A program made the position numbers and the translations under genes. Shown here one piece after another: positions 1-8,321 of a stretch of 12,788 nt of DNA (within the stretch, counting starts at the first letter, position 1; every line of letters begins with the position of its first letter). Origin of the DNA: Rhodospirillales bacterium (GTDB lineage Bacteria > Pseudomonadota > Alphaproteobacteria > Rhodospirillales > JABHCV01); contig JADHSW010000072.1 in the NCBI GenBank assembly GCA_016776705.1, forward strand, positions 1 through 12,788, given 5' to 3'. Below the pieces are notes generated by a model. The model searched no databases, was not told the DNA's origin, and worked only from the letters and a program-made list of their open reading frames with translations.

Positions 1-1167
1 GTTCAGGTAATCGGTGTGGATACCAACGCCCATGCCGTTGAAATCATCAACCAGGGCAAGGTGCATATTGTCGAACCTGATCTGGACATCATGGTCAATG
101 GCGCGGTCAGCGCCGGTAAGCTTGAAGCGATGGGGAAACCACAAAAAGCCGATGCCTATATCATCGCTGTGCCGACTCCTTTTAAGGATGATCACAAGCC
201 GGACCTGCGCTTTGTTGAAGCCGCCGCGCGTTCTGTCGCCCCGGTGCTTGAAAAAGGAGCGCTGGTCGTCATCGAATCAACCTGTCCAGTTGGCACGACT
301 GAGAAAGTCTGCTCATGGCTGGCCGAAGAAAGAAGCGACCTGAGCTTCCCTCATTTGACGGGAGATGATGCTGACGTTCAAGTTTCCCACAGCCCGGAGC
401 GCGTGCTTCCGGGCCGGGTGCTGCTGGAACTTGTGCGCAATGACCGGGTCGTTGGCGGCATTTCGCACTATTGCGCCGAGCGCACGAAGGCGCTGTACAA
501 AATTGCCGTCGAAGGAGAATGCCTGCTGACCACGGCGGCCACGGCCGAACTGGTCAAACTGTCGGAAAACGCTTATCGGGACGTCAATATCGCCTTCGCC
601 AATGAGCTGTCCCTGATCGCAGACAAAATGGGCATCAACGTCTGGGAAGCGGTCGAACTGGCCAACCACCATCCCCGCGTCAACATCCTTCAACCCGGCC
701 CCGGCGTCGGCGGTCATTGCATCGCCGTCGATCCCTGGTTCATCGCCGACAGTGCCCCGGATGAAAGCCCCCTGATCCAGACTGCGAGACGGGTCAACGA
801 CGGCAAGCCTGCACATATCGTCAAGCAAATCCTTGCTGCCGCCAAAGACAAGGGCGCGACAACCATCGCCTGCCTCGGCCTCGCCTACAAGGCGGACATC
901 GACGACATGCGCGAAAGCCCTGCGGTTGATATCATCGCCGCGTTGGCCGACAAATTTGACGGTGACGTGTTGGTGGTAGAGCCCAACAGCCCGGACTTGC
1001 CGGGTAAGCTGGCGGATAAAGGCCGGATCATCCTGACCGACCTCGATAACGCCCTTGATAAAGCCCAACTCATCGCCCTGCTGGTTGACCACCGCCCGTT
1101 TCGCGAACTGGACCGCAGCCGTCTGGACGGCAAGGCCGTCATCTGCACACGCGGGATTTGGCGTTAA
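1..1167 (+). CDS. wecC: UDP-N-acetyl-D-mannosamine dehydrogenase, 5'-truncated by window edge
   Basis: The frame is open from base 1, so the start lies outside the window; the in-frame GTG at 16 is an internal valine. About 388 residues are visible. From memory of E. coli WecC (about 420 aa), the first roughly 30 residues, holding the Rossmann GxGxxG loop, are missing. The protein follows WecC closely: QVIGVD near the cut, IVEPDL, IAVPTPFK, STCPVGTTE, SPERVLPG, NDRVVGG, and the block PGPGVGGHCIAVDPW, whose cysteine (codon 718-720) is the expected catalytic thiol of NAD-dependent UDP-sugar 6-dehydrogenases. The C-terminal part (LGLAYKADIDDMRESPA, ending in GIWR) is the UDP-binding domain. Known family role: cytoplasmic two-step NAD oxidation of UDP-ManNAc to UDP-ManNAcA for surface polysaccharide. 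Nothing downstream continues a polysaccharide operon, so this is probably the last gene of a cluster lying to the left. A related UDP-hexosamine dehydrogenase is possible but less likely. Confidence 0.9.
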   Translation, partial: VQVIGVDTNAHAVEIINQGKVHIVEPDLDIMVNGAVSAGKLEAMGKPQKADAYIIAVPTPFKDDHKPDLRFVEAAARSVAPVLEKGALVVIESTCPVGTTEKVCSWLAEERSDLSFPHLTGDDADVQVSHSPERVLPGRVLLELVRNDRVVGGISHYCAERTKALYKIAVEGECLLTTAATAELVKLSENAYRDVNIAFANELSLIADKMGINVWEAVELANHHPRVNILQPGPGVGGHCIAVDPWFIADSAPDESPLIQTARRVNDGKPAHIVKQILAAAKDKGATTIACLGLAYKADIDDMRESPAVDIIAALADKFDGDVLVVEPNSPDLPGKLADKGRIILTDLDNALDKAQLIALLVDHRPFRELDRSRLDGKAVICTRGIWR

Positions 1168-1480
1168 GTTTTTATATTCTGATCTCAAACAAATTCTTAA
1201 GCCTGTACAACTACAGGTCACATAACCAATTATGCGGCTTTCTCGGAAAAAAATGCTTAGAGTGCGGCAATTAAAGCCCTATACGTTTGCATGCATGGGC
1301 CGCAACTCCTAAAAAACCCCCTCAAAGCACCGAAACCTTGGCCTTCATTTGCGTCATCCCTTCAATGATAAGTGGCCTGTTGTTTGCTTTAAAAACCCAA
1401 TGACATCAATTTCACCAATGCATCACGGCATACCGGTATTGTCCGCTCGCTCGTTAAATGAAGACCCGGGAGTGACTTTC
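1168..1480. other. Intergenic stretch without a recognised gene
   Basis: This 313-base AT-richer stretch lies between wecC and the small reading frames. I see no RNA gene. It contains one 6-bp inverted repeat, CCTGTA/TACAGG (1202-1207 and 1212-1217, 4-base loop), 34 bases after the wecC stop. No T-run follows it, so it is not a convincing intrinsic terminator. The small frame that follows stays open back to about 1349, but the residues encoded before 1481 have no visible ribosome-binding site and look like chance coding. Confidence 0.5.
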
Positions 1481-1660
1481 ATGGATGCAACCACGTCAAA
1501 TGCCAAAATGCTCGATGTAAAGCATCAAAGCACAATGGAATCAGGTAATAATTCAGAAGAAGCTCGCAGCGCCCAAATTGCCAAACAGCGGGTTGACAAG
1601 GTCCATACCGTTTTGCGTTCTGGTGGAAAGATCGTCGCGATCCTCGGTACCGAACATTGA
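1481..1660 (+). CDS. Small unrecognised protein (59 aa)
   Basis: I do not recognise this protein. The ATG at 1481 is chosen because GGGAG (1468-1472) lies 8 bases before it; the frame extends up to 44 codons further upstream without a good ribosome-binding site. The product is hydrophilic, with a charged helix-prone middle (EEARSAQIAKQRVDKVHTVL) and a glycine/valine-rich end (GGKIVAILG). It has no signal peptide, membrane segment or cysteine. The TGA at 1658-1660 is followed directly by another open stretch in the same frame (to 1960). The two could therefore be halves of one gene split by a nonsense mutation, two small genes, or non-coding sequence. Base composition is AT-richer than in wecC and soeABC. 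Confidence 0.35.
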   Translation: MDATTSNAKMLDVKHQSTMESGNNSEEARSAQIAKQRVDKVHTVLRSGGKIVAILGTEH

Positions 1661-1693
1661 TTGACCTCTGTCAGTAATGTCGGTGGAATTGAT

Positions 1694-1960
1694 ATGTCCA
1701 GCGGCAAAGATCAAATTGTCGAACGAGCCAAAGAGCGACTTTCAAAATTCAACGGAAGTATTGAGGTTCAGCAATATCCCAAAGGATCGGATGTCACTTA
1801 TGGTGCGGCGGAAGACGAAATGTTTGGAAGAGCCCCCCGCATCCCTCCGCCTCAATCAGCCTCAAAATCTTCGGAAACACCCACTTACATAATTGCCAGG
1901 ACACACACAAACTTTAATCCCGAAATTCTGAAAATGCTGCAACTGCGATGGACTGCTTAA
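1694..1960 (+). CDS. Small unrecognised protein (88 aa)
   Basis: I do not recognise this protein. The ATG at 1694 is preferred over the TTG at 1661 because GGTGGA (1682-1687) sits 6 bases upstream. The N-terminal 30 residues are charged and helix-prone (KDQIVERAKERLSKF), followed by a proline/serine-rich segment (RIPPPQSASKSSETP) and a C-terminal FNPEILKMLQLRW. There is no signal peptide, membrane span or metal-binding pattern. It continues the same frame as the small frame ending at 1660, with one TGA between them, so it may be the distal half of a broken gene. It runs convergently towards the hydrolase at 2000-2809, with 39 bases between the stops and no obvious terminator. Confidence 0.4.
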   Translation: MSSGKDQIVERAKERLSKFNGSIEVQQYPKGSDVTYGAAEDEMFGRAPRIPPPQSASKSSETPTYIIARTHTNFNPEILKMLQLRWTA

Positions 1961-1999
1961 AATTCGGGTAATGACAAGCATGGAATCAAGCGCCACGCC

Positions 2000-2809
2000 T
2001 TACTGCAAGATAAATCGCACGATTGTTTCCACGGCTTTTTTTTCGATTCCATAAAAACCATGATTGGCAAGACCGTGGCAAACGTCCGATTTGCGTGCGT
2101 GTCCTCCCTTAAGCATGATGACATCAACACGGGGAGAATTAGACAGCATCCCTTTTAATTTGGCCGCATCTTCAGGTGGGGTCACCTTACAGGTGTCTTC
2201 GTTGTGGGAGACGATCAAAGCCGGCTTCTCAAATTTTTTCAGGTTTAAGCTGGCGACGCCATCGGGGAATTTGGCCGTAAGGTTTTTCAATGATTTTTCA
2301 GGTCCGGGCCGGGTAATTGATGAAGTGAGCACAACACCTGAAATCATGTCCTGCATTTTGATTGCGATGCTTGCCGCCGAAAGTGTACCCATTGATGTGC
2401 CAACCAGCCAAACGGGAACGTCCGACTCACTTTTCAAAAACTTGATGACGGCGCTGATGTCCTGCGCATGTTTTTTACCAATGCGGAACATTGCCTTAGT
2501 GGCATCCATATCTGATGGGACGTCGACCAGCGCCACCATTAATCCATGTTCGGAGAATTGTTCAAAAGTCCGGGAGAAAAAATTAGTCTCGTTGTCCCTG
2601 ATTTTTCCGGAACTGGACAGATTAAGCACACCATCGCCGCCAACAAACAAGATGACAGCCGCCTTCGCATTCCCTGGATTAATATACAAAAAAGATTGAG
2701 TCACACCGCGCGTAGAATCGACTTTGACCAGCCTGGTTTCGCCCGATACGGCGAGTTTGGAGAATGCGATGGAAAAAACTGTGGCTAGAAGAACGATAAA
2801 TAAACGCAT
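2000..2809 (-). CDS. Exported alpha/beta-hydrolase of unknown substrate
   Basis: This is a 269-aa protein with an N-terminal signal peptide (hydrophobic core IVLLATVFSIAF, likely cleavage near residues 20-23), so it probably acts in the periplasm. The fold is alpha/beta-hydrolase: a first strand and oxyanion-loop-like VILFVGGDG (52-60), the nucleophile elbow GTSMG with Ser139, a later strand with an acidic loop NED (203-205), and candidate catalytic histidines at H237 (GGH) and H250 (NHG). Cys207 and Cys244 lie near these loops and could form a disulfide. The ATG follows a purine-rich site (minus-strand GGGGGTG, 2814-2820). It is divergent from soeABC and shares their upstream region, but its substrate cannot be read from sequence. 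Base composition is AT-richer than soeABC. Esterase, peptidase or lipase activity are all possible. Confidence 0.8.
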   Translation of the reverse strand: MRLFIVLLATVFSIAFSKLAVSGETRLVKVDSTRGVTQSFLYINPGNAKAAVILFVGGDGVLNLSSSGKIRDNETNFFSRTFEQFSEHGLMVALVDVPSDMDATKAMFRIGKKHAQDISAVIKFLKSESDVPVWLVGTSMGTLSAASIAIKMQDMISGVVLTSSITRPGPEKSLKNLTAKFPDGVASLNLKKFEKPALIVSHNEDTCKVTPPEDAAKLKGMLSNSPRVDVIMLKGGHARKSDVCHGLANHGFYGIEKKAVETIVRFILQ

Positions 2810-2848
2810 AACGCACCCCCAAAAAGTTTATTGACGCACCTAATCGGA

Positions 2849-2877
2849 AAATTAGTTTTGGTGTGTTTTAAATGCAA
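2849..2877 (-). promoter_or_regulatory. Candidate sigma-70 promoter of the exported hydrolase
   Basis: On the minus strand a -35-like TTGCAT (2872-2877) and a -10-like TAATTT (2849-2854) are separated by 17 bases. This places a start near 2842 and a leader of about 33 bases before the ATG at 2809. The boxes are good but not perfect matches, and the call rests on spacing and position alone. Confidence 0.4.
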
Positions 2878-2961
2878 TACATAAATCCATTACCTGTTCC
2901 CCAGTCTGGCAAAAATCAGGTACGAACACGGCATTAACGCTTTTTAATATTAGTGCTTTCG

Positions 2962-2969
2962 TATATAAG
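2962..2969 (+). promoter_or_regulatory. Possible -10 region for soeABC
   Basis: TATATAAG (2962-2969) is the most -10-like element upstream of soeA and would give a start near 2976, with a leader of about 108 bases. No convincing -35 hexamer lies 16-18 bases upstream (the position holds a T-rich run), so the promoter may depend on an activator or another sigma factor. The call is weak. Confidence 0.25.
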
Positions 2970-2981
2970 AAGAGTTAGAAA

Positions 2982-2997
2982 TTTCGTGGGGACGAAA
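2982..2997. repeat. Inverted repeat in the soeA leader
   Basis: A perfect 6-bp inverted repeat, TTTCGT (2982-2987) and ACGAAA (2992-2997), encloses a GGGG loop. It lies about 12 bases after the candidate -10 box and about 86 bases before the soeA start. A further direct copy of TTTCGT occurs at 2957-2962, overlapping the -10 region. It could be an operator half-site pair or a leader hairpin; no T-run follows, so it is not a terminator. Confidence 0.4.
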
Positions 2998-3083
2998 GAG
3001 AAACGCTGAAAAGGCACCCTCCATGACATATCTGTATTAACAACACCCGCCCACTCCGCAGGTGGGAAGGGGAGAGCATTATC

Positions 3084-5981
3084 GTGAAAGCACCCGAACT
3101 GGACCGGGACTCCGACAAGGGTCGAACCGAAGTCAAAACGACCACATGCTATATGTGCGCGTGTCGTTGCGGCATCCGCGTTCATTTGCGCGATGGCGAG
3201 GTTCGCTATATCGAAGGCAACCCGGAACACCCCTTAAATCAAGGTGTCATTTGCGCCAAGGGTGCGTCGGGTATTATGAAGCAATATTCCCCTGCCCGCC
3301 TGTTAAAGCCCTTGAAGCGCAGGGAAGGCACCGAGCGGGGTGCCGGATCTTTCGAGGCGATTTCGTGGGAAGAAGCTTTTTCCACCTTAGAGGACCGTCT
3401 CGCCCATATTCGCGCCACGGATCCGCGCAAGCTGGCTTTTTTCACCGGGCGCGACCAGATGCAGGCGCTGACCGGCATGTTCGCCAAGCAGTTCGGCACC
3501 CCCAATTATGCCGCCCATGGCGGTTTTTGTTCCGTCAACATGGCCGCCGGGCTGATTTACACCTTTGGCGGATCGTTCTGGGAATTCGGCGGACCCGATC
3601 TGGAACGCGCCAAGCTGTTCGTCATGATCGGCACTGCCGAGGACCACCATTCAAATCCCATGAAAAAACACCTGGGCGAATTCAAGCGCCAGGGTGGCCG
3701 TTTTGTCGCAATCAACCCGGTGCGCACGGGATACGCCGCCATTGCCGATGACTGGATTCCGATCAAGCCCGGAACCGACGGCGCGCTGCTGCTCGCCCTG
3801 GTCCATGAAATCATCAAGATGGGCCTGTATGACCGGGACTTTTTGGTGAATTACACCAACGCCCCCGAACTGGTGAATACGGACGAAAAAAGCGACGAGA
3901 ACGGACTGTTTGTGCGCACCGACATTCCCATCCGCGAAGGCTGCGTCGATCCGCAAAACAAACTTTGGTGGGACCGAATAACCGATGAAGCCGTCGATAA
4001 CCGCTGGCCCGATTCAGACCCTCGCCTGATGGGGGAATACACCCTTGAAGACGGCACCCCGGTTAAACCTTCCTTCCAATTGCTGAAAGAACAGGTGGAA
4101 AAGTACACCCCGGAATGGGCATCCAACATTACCGGCATCCCGAGCAAGACCATTCGCGATCTGGCCCACGAGATGGGCATTACCGCACGCGACCAAAAAA
4201 TCGAGCTGCCCATTGCCTGGACCGATGCCTGGGGCAAGGAACACGAAAATATTACCGGAGCGCCCGTCGCCTTTCACGCCATGCGCGGACTGGCCGCCCA
4301 TTCGAACGGTTTCCAGACGATCCGGGCGTTAGGCATTTTAATGACCATGCTGGGCACCATCGACAGGCCCGGCGGCTTCCGCCATCGCGCCCCGTTCCCC
4401 CGCCCCATTCCGCCCTGCGCCAAAAGCCCCAACAGCCCTGATGCGGTGCAACCCAACACGCCACTGGACGGTATGCCATTGGGTTGGCCCGCCGACCCCG
4501 ACGACTTGTTTGTCGATGACACAGGAACCCCGGTCAGGCTCGACAAAGCCTTTTCGTGGGAGCACCCTTTAAGCGTCCACGGACTGATGCACAATGTCAT
4601 CACCAATGCCTGGCGCGGCGACCCCTATCCCATCGACACCCTGTTTCTGTTCATGGCCAACATGGCGTGGAATTCGTCCATGAACACGTCAGACGTGCGC
4701 AAGATGCTGTGCGACAAGAACGATAACGGCGACTACAAAATCCCGTTTATCATCGTCGCCGATGCCTATCATGGCGAGACTGTCAATTTCGCCGATCTGG
4801 TCCTGCCCGACACCACTTACCTGGAACGCTATGACGTCATGTCCATGCTGGATCGACCGATTTCGGAATTCGAAGGCCCGGTCGATTCCGTACGCCTGCC
4901 GATCCTGCCGCCCAAGGGGGACAGCAAACCCTTCCAGGAAGTCATCATCGAACTAGGATCGCGTTTAGGCCTGCCCGCCTTTGTCACCAAAGACGGAAAA
5001 CGCAAGTACAAGGATTACCCGGATTTCATCGTCAATTACGAAACCGAACCCGGTTCCGGCATCGGCTTCCTGTCCGGCTGGCGCGGCAAGGGTGGCGAGA
5101 AATTCATGGCCGGCGAGCCCAACCCGCGCCAGTGGGAAATGTACGCCAGGAACAACAACTTCTATAAGCACGACCTGCCGCGCTCCTACCAGTACATGCG
5201 AAACTGGAACCAGGGCTACTTGCAGTGGGCTGAACATTACCGTCTGATCAAGCAGAGCAGCCCGATCCTGTGCCACCTGTATTCGGAAGTGCTGCAAAAG
5301 TTCCGCCTTGCCGCACAAGGCAAGCGCCCCGGCAAACAGCCACCCGATCATCTTCGAGGGCGCGTCGAGGAGCATTTCGATCCCCTGCCGTTTTACAGCG
5401 AACCGCTGGAATCCCAGATGATCGATACCCGCACCTACCCCCTGAACGCCATCACCCAGCGTCCCATGGCAATGTACCATTCGTGGGACAGCCAGAACGC
5501 CTGGCTGCGCCAAATTCACGGCTACAACACACTGTTCATGCACCCGTCCGTGGGCCATGACGGGGGCTTTGACAATGGCGACTGGGTGTGGGTGGAAAGC
5601 CCGACAGGCAAGGTCCGCTGCATTGCCAGTTTTTCCCAATCGGTCGAGCCCGGCACAGTCTGGACCTGGAACGCCATCGGCAAGGCTTCCGGCGCCTGGG
5701 GTCTCGCCGAAAATGCGGAAGAGTCCCAGAAAGGATTTTTGCTCAATCATTTGATCCGTGAAGAATTGCCACCGAACGAAGCGGGCGATCATATTTCGAA
5801 TTCCGATCCGGTAACCGGACAGGCGGCGTGGTACGACCTGAAGGTCCGTGTCTTCAAGGCCGATGCCCCTGACGATTTGCCGCAGAGCTGGCCCCAGTTC
5901 CCGACGATGAAGACCCTGCCAGGGATGAAATCTTTTAGCGGCAAGGTGCTTAAATTTTTCGCTGGCAGGGGAGAGACCTGA
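3084..5981 (+). CDS. soeA: Sulfite dehydrogenase (quinone) molybdopterin subunit SoeA
   Basis: This 965-aa member of the DMSO-reductase superfamily is the catalytic subunit that oxidises sulfite to sulfate in the SoeABC complex. The N-terminal motif CxxCxxxC...C (Cys22, 25, 29, 57) binds the FS0 [4Fe-4S] cluster. Cys149 in the block GGFCSVN is the likely molybdenum ligand. TGRDQM, FVMIGTAEDHHS, INPVRT and PIKPGTDGALL are the usual bis-MGD-binding segments, and residues about 784-945 form the C-terminal dinucleotide-binding domain. There is no twin-arginine signal, so the subunit stays in the cytoplasm, as known for SoeA and unlike the exported PsrA, PhsA and TtrA relatives. The start is GTG, preceded by GGAAGGGGAG (3065-3074). 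The stop overlaps the soeB start by one base (TGATG). Cytoplasmic location plus the A-B-C order with a DmsC-type anchor supports SoeA; another sulfur or polysulfide oxidoreductase of this family is the main alternative. Confidence 0.85.
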   Translation: MKAPELDRDSDKGRTEVKTTTCYMCACRCGIRVHLRDGEVRYIEGNPEHPLNQGVICAKGASGIMKQYSPARLLKPLKRREGTERGAGSFEAISWEEAFSTLEDRLAHIRATDPRKLAFFTGRDQMQALTGMFAKQFGTPNYAAHGGFCSVNMAAGLIYTFGGSFWEFGGPDLERAKLFVMIGTAEDHHSNPMKKHLGEFKRQGGRFVAINPVRTGYAAIADDWIPIKPGTDGALLLALVHEIIKMGLYDRDFLVNYTNAPELVNTDEKSDENGLFVRTDIPIREGCVDPQNKLWWDRITDEAVDNRWPDSDPRLMGEYTLEDGTPVKPSFQLLKEQVEKYTPEWASNITGIPSKTIRDLAHEMGITARDQKIELPIAWTDAWGKEHENITGAPVAFHAMRGLAAHSNGFQTIRALGILMTMLGTIDRPGGFRHRAPFPRPIPPCAKSPNSPDAVQPNTPLDGMPLGWPADPDDLFVDDTGTPVRLDKAFSWEHPLSVHGLMHNVITNAWRGDPYPIDTLFLFMANMAWNSSMNTSDVRKMLCDKNDNGDYKIPFIIVADAYHGETVNFADLVLPDTTYLERYDVMSMLDRPISEFEGPVDSVRLPILPPKGDSKPFQEVIIELGSRLGLPAFVTKDGKRKYKDYPDFIVNYETEPGSGIGFLSGWRGKGGEKFMAGEPNPRQWEMYARNNNFYKHDLPRSYQYMRNWNQGYLQWAEHYRLIKQSSPILCHLYSEVLQKFRLAAQGKRPGKQPPDHLRGRVEEHFDPLPFYSEPLESQMIDTRTYPLNAITQRPMAMYHSWDSQNAWLRQIHGYNTLFMHPSVGHDGGFDNGDWVWVESPTGKVRCIASFSQSVEPGTVWTWNAIGKASGAWGLAENAEESQKGFLLNHLIREELPPNEAGDHISNSDPVTGQAAWYDLKVRVFKADAPDDLPQSWPQFPTMKTLPGMKSFSGKVLKFFAGRGET

Positions 5982-6727
5982 TGTCTGACCCCATCGCCAA
6001 GCAGCTCGCCCTTGTCATCGATCTGAACGTCTGTGTCGGCTGTCATGCCTGCGTCACCAGTTGCAAGGAATGGAATACGTCCGGCTGGGCCGGGTCCATG
6101 CCTGACCGGAACCCCTACGACGCCGATCCTTCAGGAGTCTTCTTTAACCGTGTTCAGACCTACGAGGCGGGCACCTACCCGAATACGGAAACCATTCACT
6201 TCCCGAAATCCTGCCTGCATTGCGAAGACCCGCCGTGCGTCCCCGTGTGCCCCACCGGGGCCAGCTACAAGCGCATAGAAGACGGCATCGTGCTGGTCGA
6301 TTACGACAAGTGCATCGGCTGCAAATACTGCTCCTGGGCCTGCCCGTACGGCGCGCGGGAATTCGACGAAGAATCCGGGGTAATGAAAAAATGCACCCTG
6401 TGCGTGGATAGAATTTATGACGAAAGCATCGAGCCGGAACGTCGCAAGCCCGCTTGTGTTCTTGCCTGCCCGGCAGGCGCACGCCTGTTCGGCGACATCA
6501 TTGACCCGGACAGCGAGGTCTCCGTCGCCATTCGCGAAGAAGGCGGCTACCAGTTGATGCCCGAATGGGGCACCAAGGCCTCCAACCACTACCTGCCCCG
6601 CCGCAAGACCAGGCAGGTCATTCACGCAGACGAGCTTATTCGCGCTGACAACCCGCTCAAGAAAGAAGGCCCCCTGCCCAAAGCCAAAGTGGGTGCGCCG
6701 TCTCTCGACGACGTCACCAGCTGGTAG
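5981..6727 (+). CDS. soeB: Sulfite dehydrogenase iron-sulfur subunit SoeB
   Basis: This 248-aa ferredoxin-type electron-transfer subunit has sixteen cysteines in four groups: Cys18/21/24/28, Cys78/81/86/90, Cys111/114/117/121 and Cys138/141/159/163. That is enough for four [4Fe-4S] clusters, as in DmsB, PsrB and NrfC proteins. It is known in this family to carry electrons from the molybdenum subunit to the membrane anchor. There is no signal peptide, consistent with a cytoplasmic complex. The ATG overlaps the soeA stop (TGATG), indicating translational coupling. Compared with short relatives it has an insert after the first group (residues about 32-70) and a tail of about 60 residues after the last cluster ending in DDVTSW. 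The assignment to SoeB rather than another four-cluster subunit rests on its partners. Confidence 0.87.
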   Translation: MSDPIAKQLALVIDLNVCVGCHACVTSCKEWNTSGWAGSMPDRNPYDADPSGVFFNRVQTYEAGTYPNTETIHFPKSCLHCEDPPCVPVCPTGASYKRIEDGIVLVDYDKCIGCKYCSWACPYGAREFDEESGVMKKCTLCVDRIYDESIEPERRKPACVLACPAGARLFGDIIDPDSEVSVAIREEGGYQLMPEWGTKASNHYLPRRKTRQVIHADELIRADNPLKKEGPLPKAKVGAPSLDDVTSW

Positions 6728-6741
6728 GGAAGAGAAAAACA

Positions 6742-7722
6742 ATGAGACCCGCTTTTTCCGTTATTTTTCTGACCACACTTATTGGCGTCGGCCAGGGGCT
6801 GTTTCTGGCCCTTGTCGCCGGACAGTTTTATTGGGTGATCGGCGCCACCGATATTCCCGAGGCACAGGACTTCTACGCTATTGGCTCCCTACTGGCCCTG
6901 GTTTTTATGGGCGGCGGCCTGATCAGCTCGTTTTTCCATCTGGCCCACCCGGAACGGGCCTGGCGGGCGGCAACCCAGTGGCGCACATCGTGGCTGTCGC
7001 GTGAAGTCATTGCCCTGCCCGCGGTCATGGGGCTGCTGGTTCTTTACGGCGGCCTTCACTGGCTGGACTGGCGTCCCGTGCTGATGACCTTTGGTAACAT
7101 GAAGAACCTGGATTTGACCATGGCGACCGGCTATCTGGGCGCGGCATTGGTCGTCGCCCTGTTCATCTGCACCGGCATGATCTACGCCTGCATGAAATTC
7201 ATTCAGGAATGGGCCTCGCCCCTGACTGTGCTGAACTTTGCCCTGATGGGCTCAAGTTCCGGCTTCGTCATGGCAACCGCCTATGCAGGTTTCATGGAAA
7301 GTCCACTGGAAGACTTTTTTGCCGGGGGCGCGATGTTCCTTACAATCGCTGCATTGGTGGGGCGTATCGCCAGCATCGTGCGCAACAAGAACATCAAGTA
7401 CCTGTCGTCCTTACAATCAGCGGTCGGGCTGCATCACCGCAACCTGCGCCAGTTGACCCGCGGTTTTACGGCCAGCTCCTTCAACCTGAAGGAATTCTTC
7501 CATCCGGGAAGCCCGGCACTGCTTCCGATCCTTACAATGGCCTATATGGTCAGCGCGTTCGTGCTGCCCATCGCCTTGATGGCCTTCGCCTGGGGCACAG
7601 GATCAATAAGCGCCTTCGCCCTGGCCTTCGCTGTCCAGTACGCGGGTTTGCTGGTTGAACGCTGGGTCTTCTTTGCAGAAGCCAGCCACCCGCAAAATCT
7701 GTATTACCAGAAGGTGGCTTGA
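6742..7722 (+). CDS. soeC: Sulfite dehydrogenase membrane anchor SoeC (DmsC family)
   Basis: This 326-aa integral membrane protein has about eight hydrophobic segments (roughly residues 5-31, 45-67, 87-104, 127-150, 161-182, 191-212, 259-283 and 286-309). The block FHLAHPERAWRA...WLSREV (65-89) is characteristic of DmsC-type anchors, which hold the catalytic dimer at the inner membrane and exchange electrons with quinone. In the Soe complex electrons flow from sulfite through the clusters to the quinone pool. The ATG is 14 bases after the soeB stop, with GGGAAGAG (6727-6734) as ribosome-binding site. It is the last gene of the operon; the next gene starts 140 bases later. I see no strong terminator in that gap, only a 5-bp repeat AATCA/TGATT (7825-7840). 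Confidence 0.87.
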   Translation: MRPAFSVIFLTTLIGVGQGLFLALVAGQFYWVIGATDIPEAQDFYAIGSLLALVFMGGGLISSFFHLAHPERAWRAATQWRTSWLSREVIALPAVMGLLVLYGGLHWLDWRPVLMTFGNMKNLDLTMATGYLGAALVVALFICTGMIYACMKFIQEWASPLTVLNFALMGSSSGFVMATAYAGFMESPLEDFFAGGAMFLTIAALVGRIASIVRNKNIKYLSSLQSAVGLHHRNLRQLTRGFTASSFNLKEFFHPGSPALLPILTMAYMVSAFVLPIALMAFAWGTGSISAFALAFAVQYAGLLVERWVFFAEASHPQNLYYQKVA

Positions 7723-7862
7723 GACCCCGTTAAAATCCAGGCGTCAATTCATATAAGCGGTTTTTCCTTTCCTCCGGATGCATCGAGAATTATTAACTGT
7801 GAGGAACGTATTCTCCCCTGGGCGAATCAGATTTTTGATTATTGAAATGAAAGACCTCTCAG

Positions 7863-8312
7863 ATGATTATGTACTCCCGCGAATTGACCGTTTCATGGGG
7901 TGAGTCCGATCCGTTCGGATTGGTGTATTACCCGATGATGTTCACTTGGTTTAACGAGACGGAACATGAACTGCTGCGCGCCCTTGGTTTTCCCACCAAC
8001 AAGCTTATCAAGGAAACCCGTACCGCCTTCGTTATGGGTGACGTGCATTTTCGATTTGTCGGCCCGGCGGCCTATGGCGACAAGGTACGCACCACCATTC
8101 AGATGAACAAGATGGGCGAAAGCACCATTCACTGGGATTGCAAGGCGGTGCAGGCGTCATCGGGCGAGGTTATCACCGAGGGCCGCGCCATTCGCATTTA
8201 CGCCAAGATACTGGATGACGGGAATCTGAAAGCCTGCCCCATCCCGGACAATATCCGCGAATCCCTGTCCCATCCGGGCGGCCTGATAAATCTTCCTGAA
8301 AAAGACGATTGA
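7863..8312 (+). CDS. Hotdog-fold acyl-CoA thioesterase (4HBT/YbgC type)
   Basis: This 149-aa single-domain protein has the length of the 4-hydroxybenzoyl-CoA thioesterase family. The N-terminal WGESDPFGLVYYP followed by TWFNETEHELLRALG matches the family's active-site strand and hotdog helix; Asp16 corresponds to the catalytic aspartate in Pseudomonas 4HBT and YbgC. Later strands (VHFRFVGPAAYGDKV, EVITEGRAIRIYA) complete the fold. It would hydrolyse a cytoplasmic acyl- or aroyl-CoA, but the substrate cannot be read from sequence. A second ATG at 7869 would shorten it by two residues; neither has a strong ribosome-binding site (GAAAG about 10 bases upstream is the best). It is on the soeABC strand, 140 bases downstream, so co-transcription is possible but unproven. 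Confidence 0.85.
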   Translation: MIMYSRELTVSWGESDPFGLVYYPMMFTWFNETEHELLRALGFPTNKLIKETRTAFVMGDVHFRFVGPAAYGDKVRTTIQMNKMGESTIHWDCKAVQASSGEVITEGRAIRIYAKILDDGNLKACPIPDNIRESLSHPGGLINLPEKDD

Positions 8313-8321
8313 ACAAACCGG

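Noticed and set aside
1202..1217. Hairpin CCTGTA/TACAGG as a wecC terminator
   Set aside because: The stem is only 6 bp and no T-run follows in either direction.
313..1221. 302-aa reading frame on the minus strand
   Set aside because: It is antisense to wecC and its sequence is a by-product of the codon bias there; it has no recognisable domain.
2064..2699. 211-aa reading frame on the plus strand
   Set aside because: It is antisense to the hydrolase, which has a signal peptide and a GTSMG nucleophile motif; the plus-strand product resembles nothing.
4965..5792. 275-aa reading frame on the minus strand
   Set aside because: It lies wholly antisense within soeA, which is strongly supported by motifs; no family features.
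6131..6742. 203-aa reading frame on the minus strand
   Set aside because: It is antisense to soeB, whose sixteen ordered cysteines prove the coding strand.
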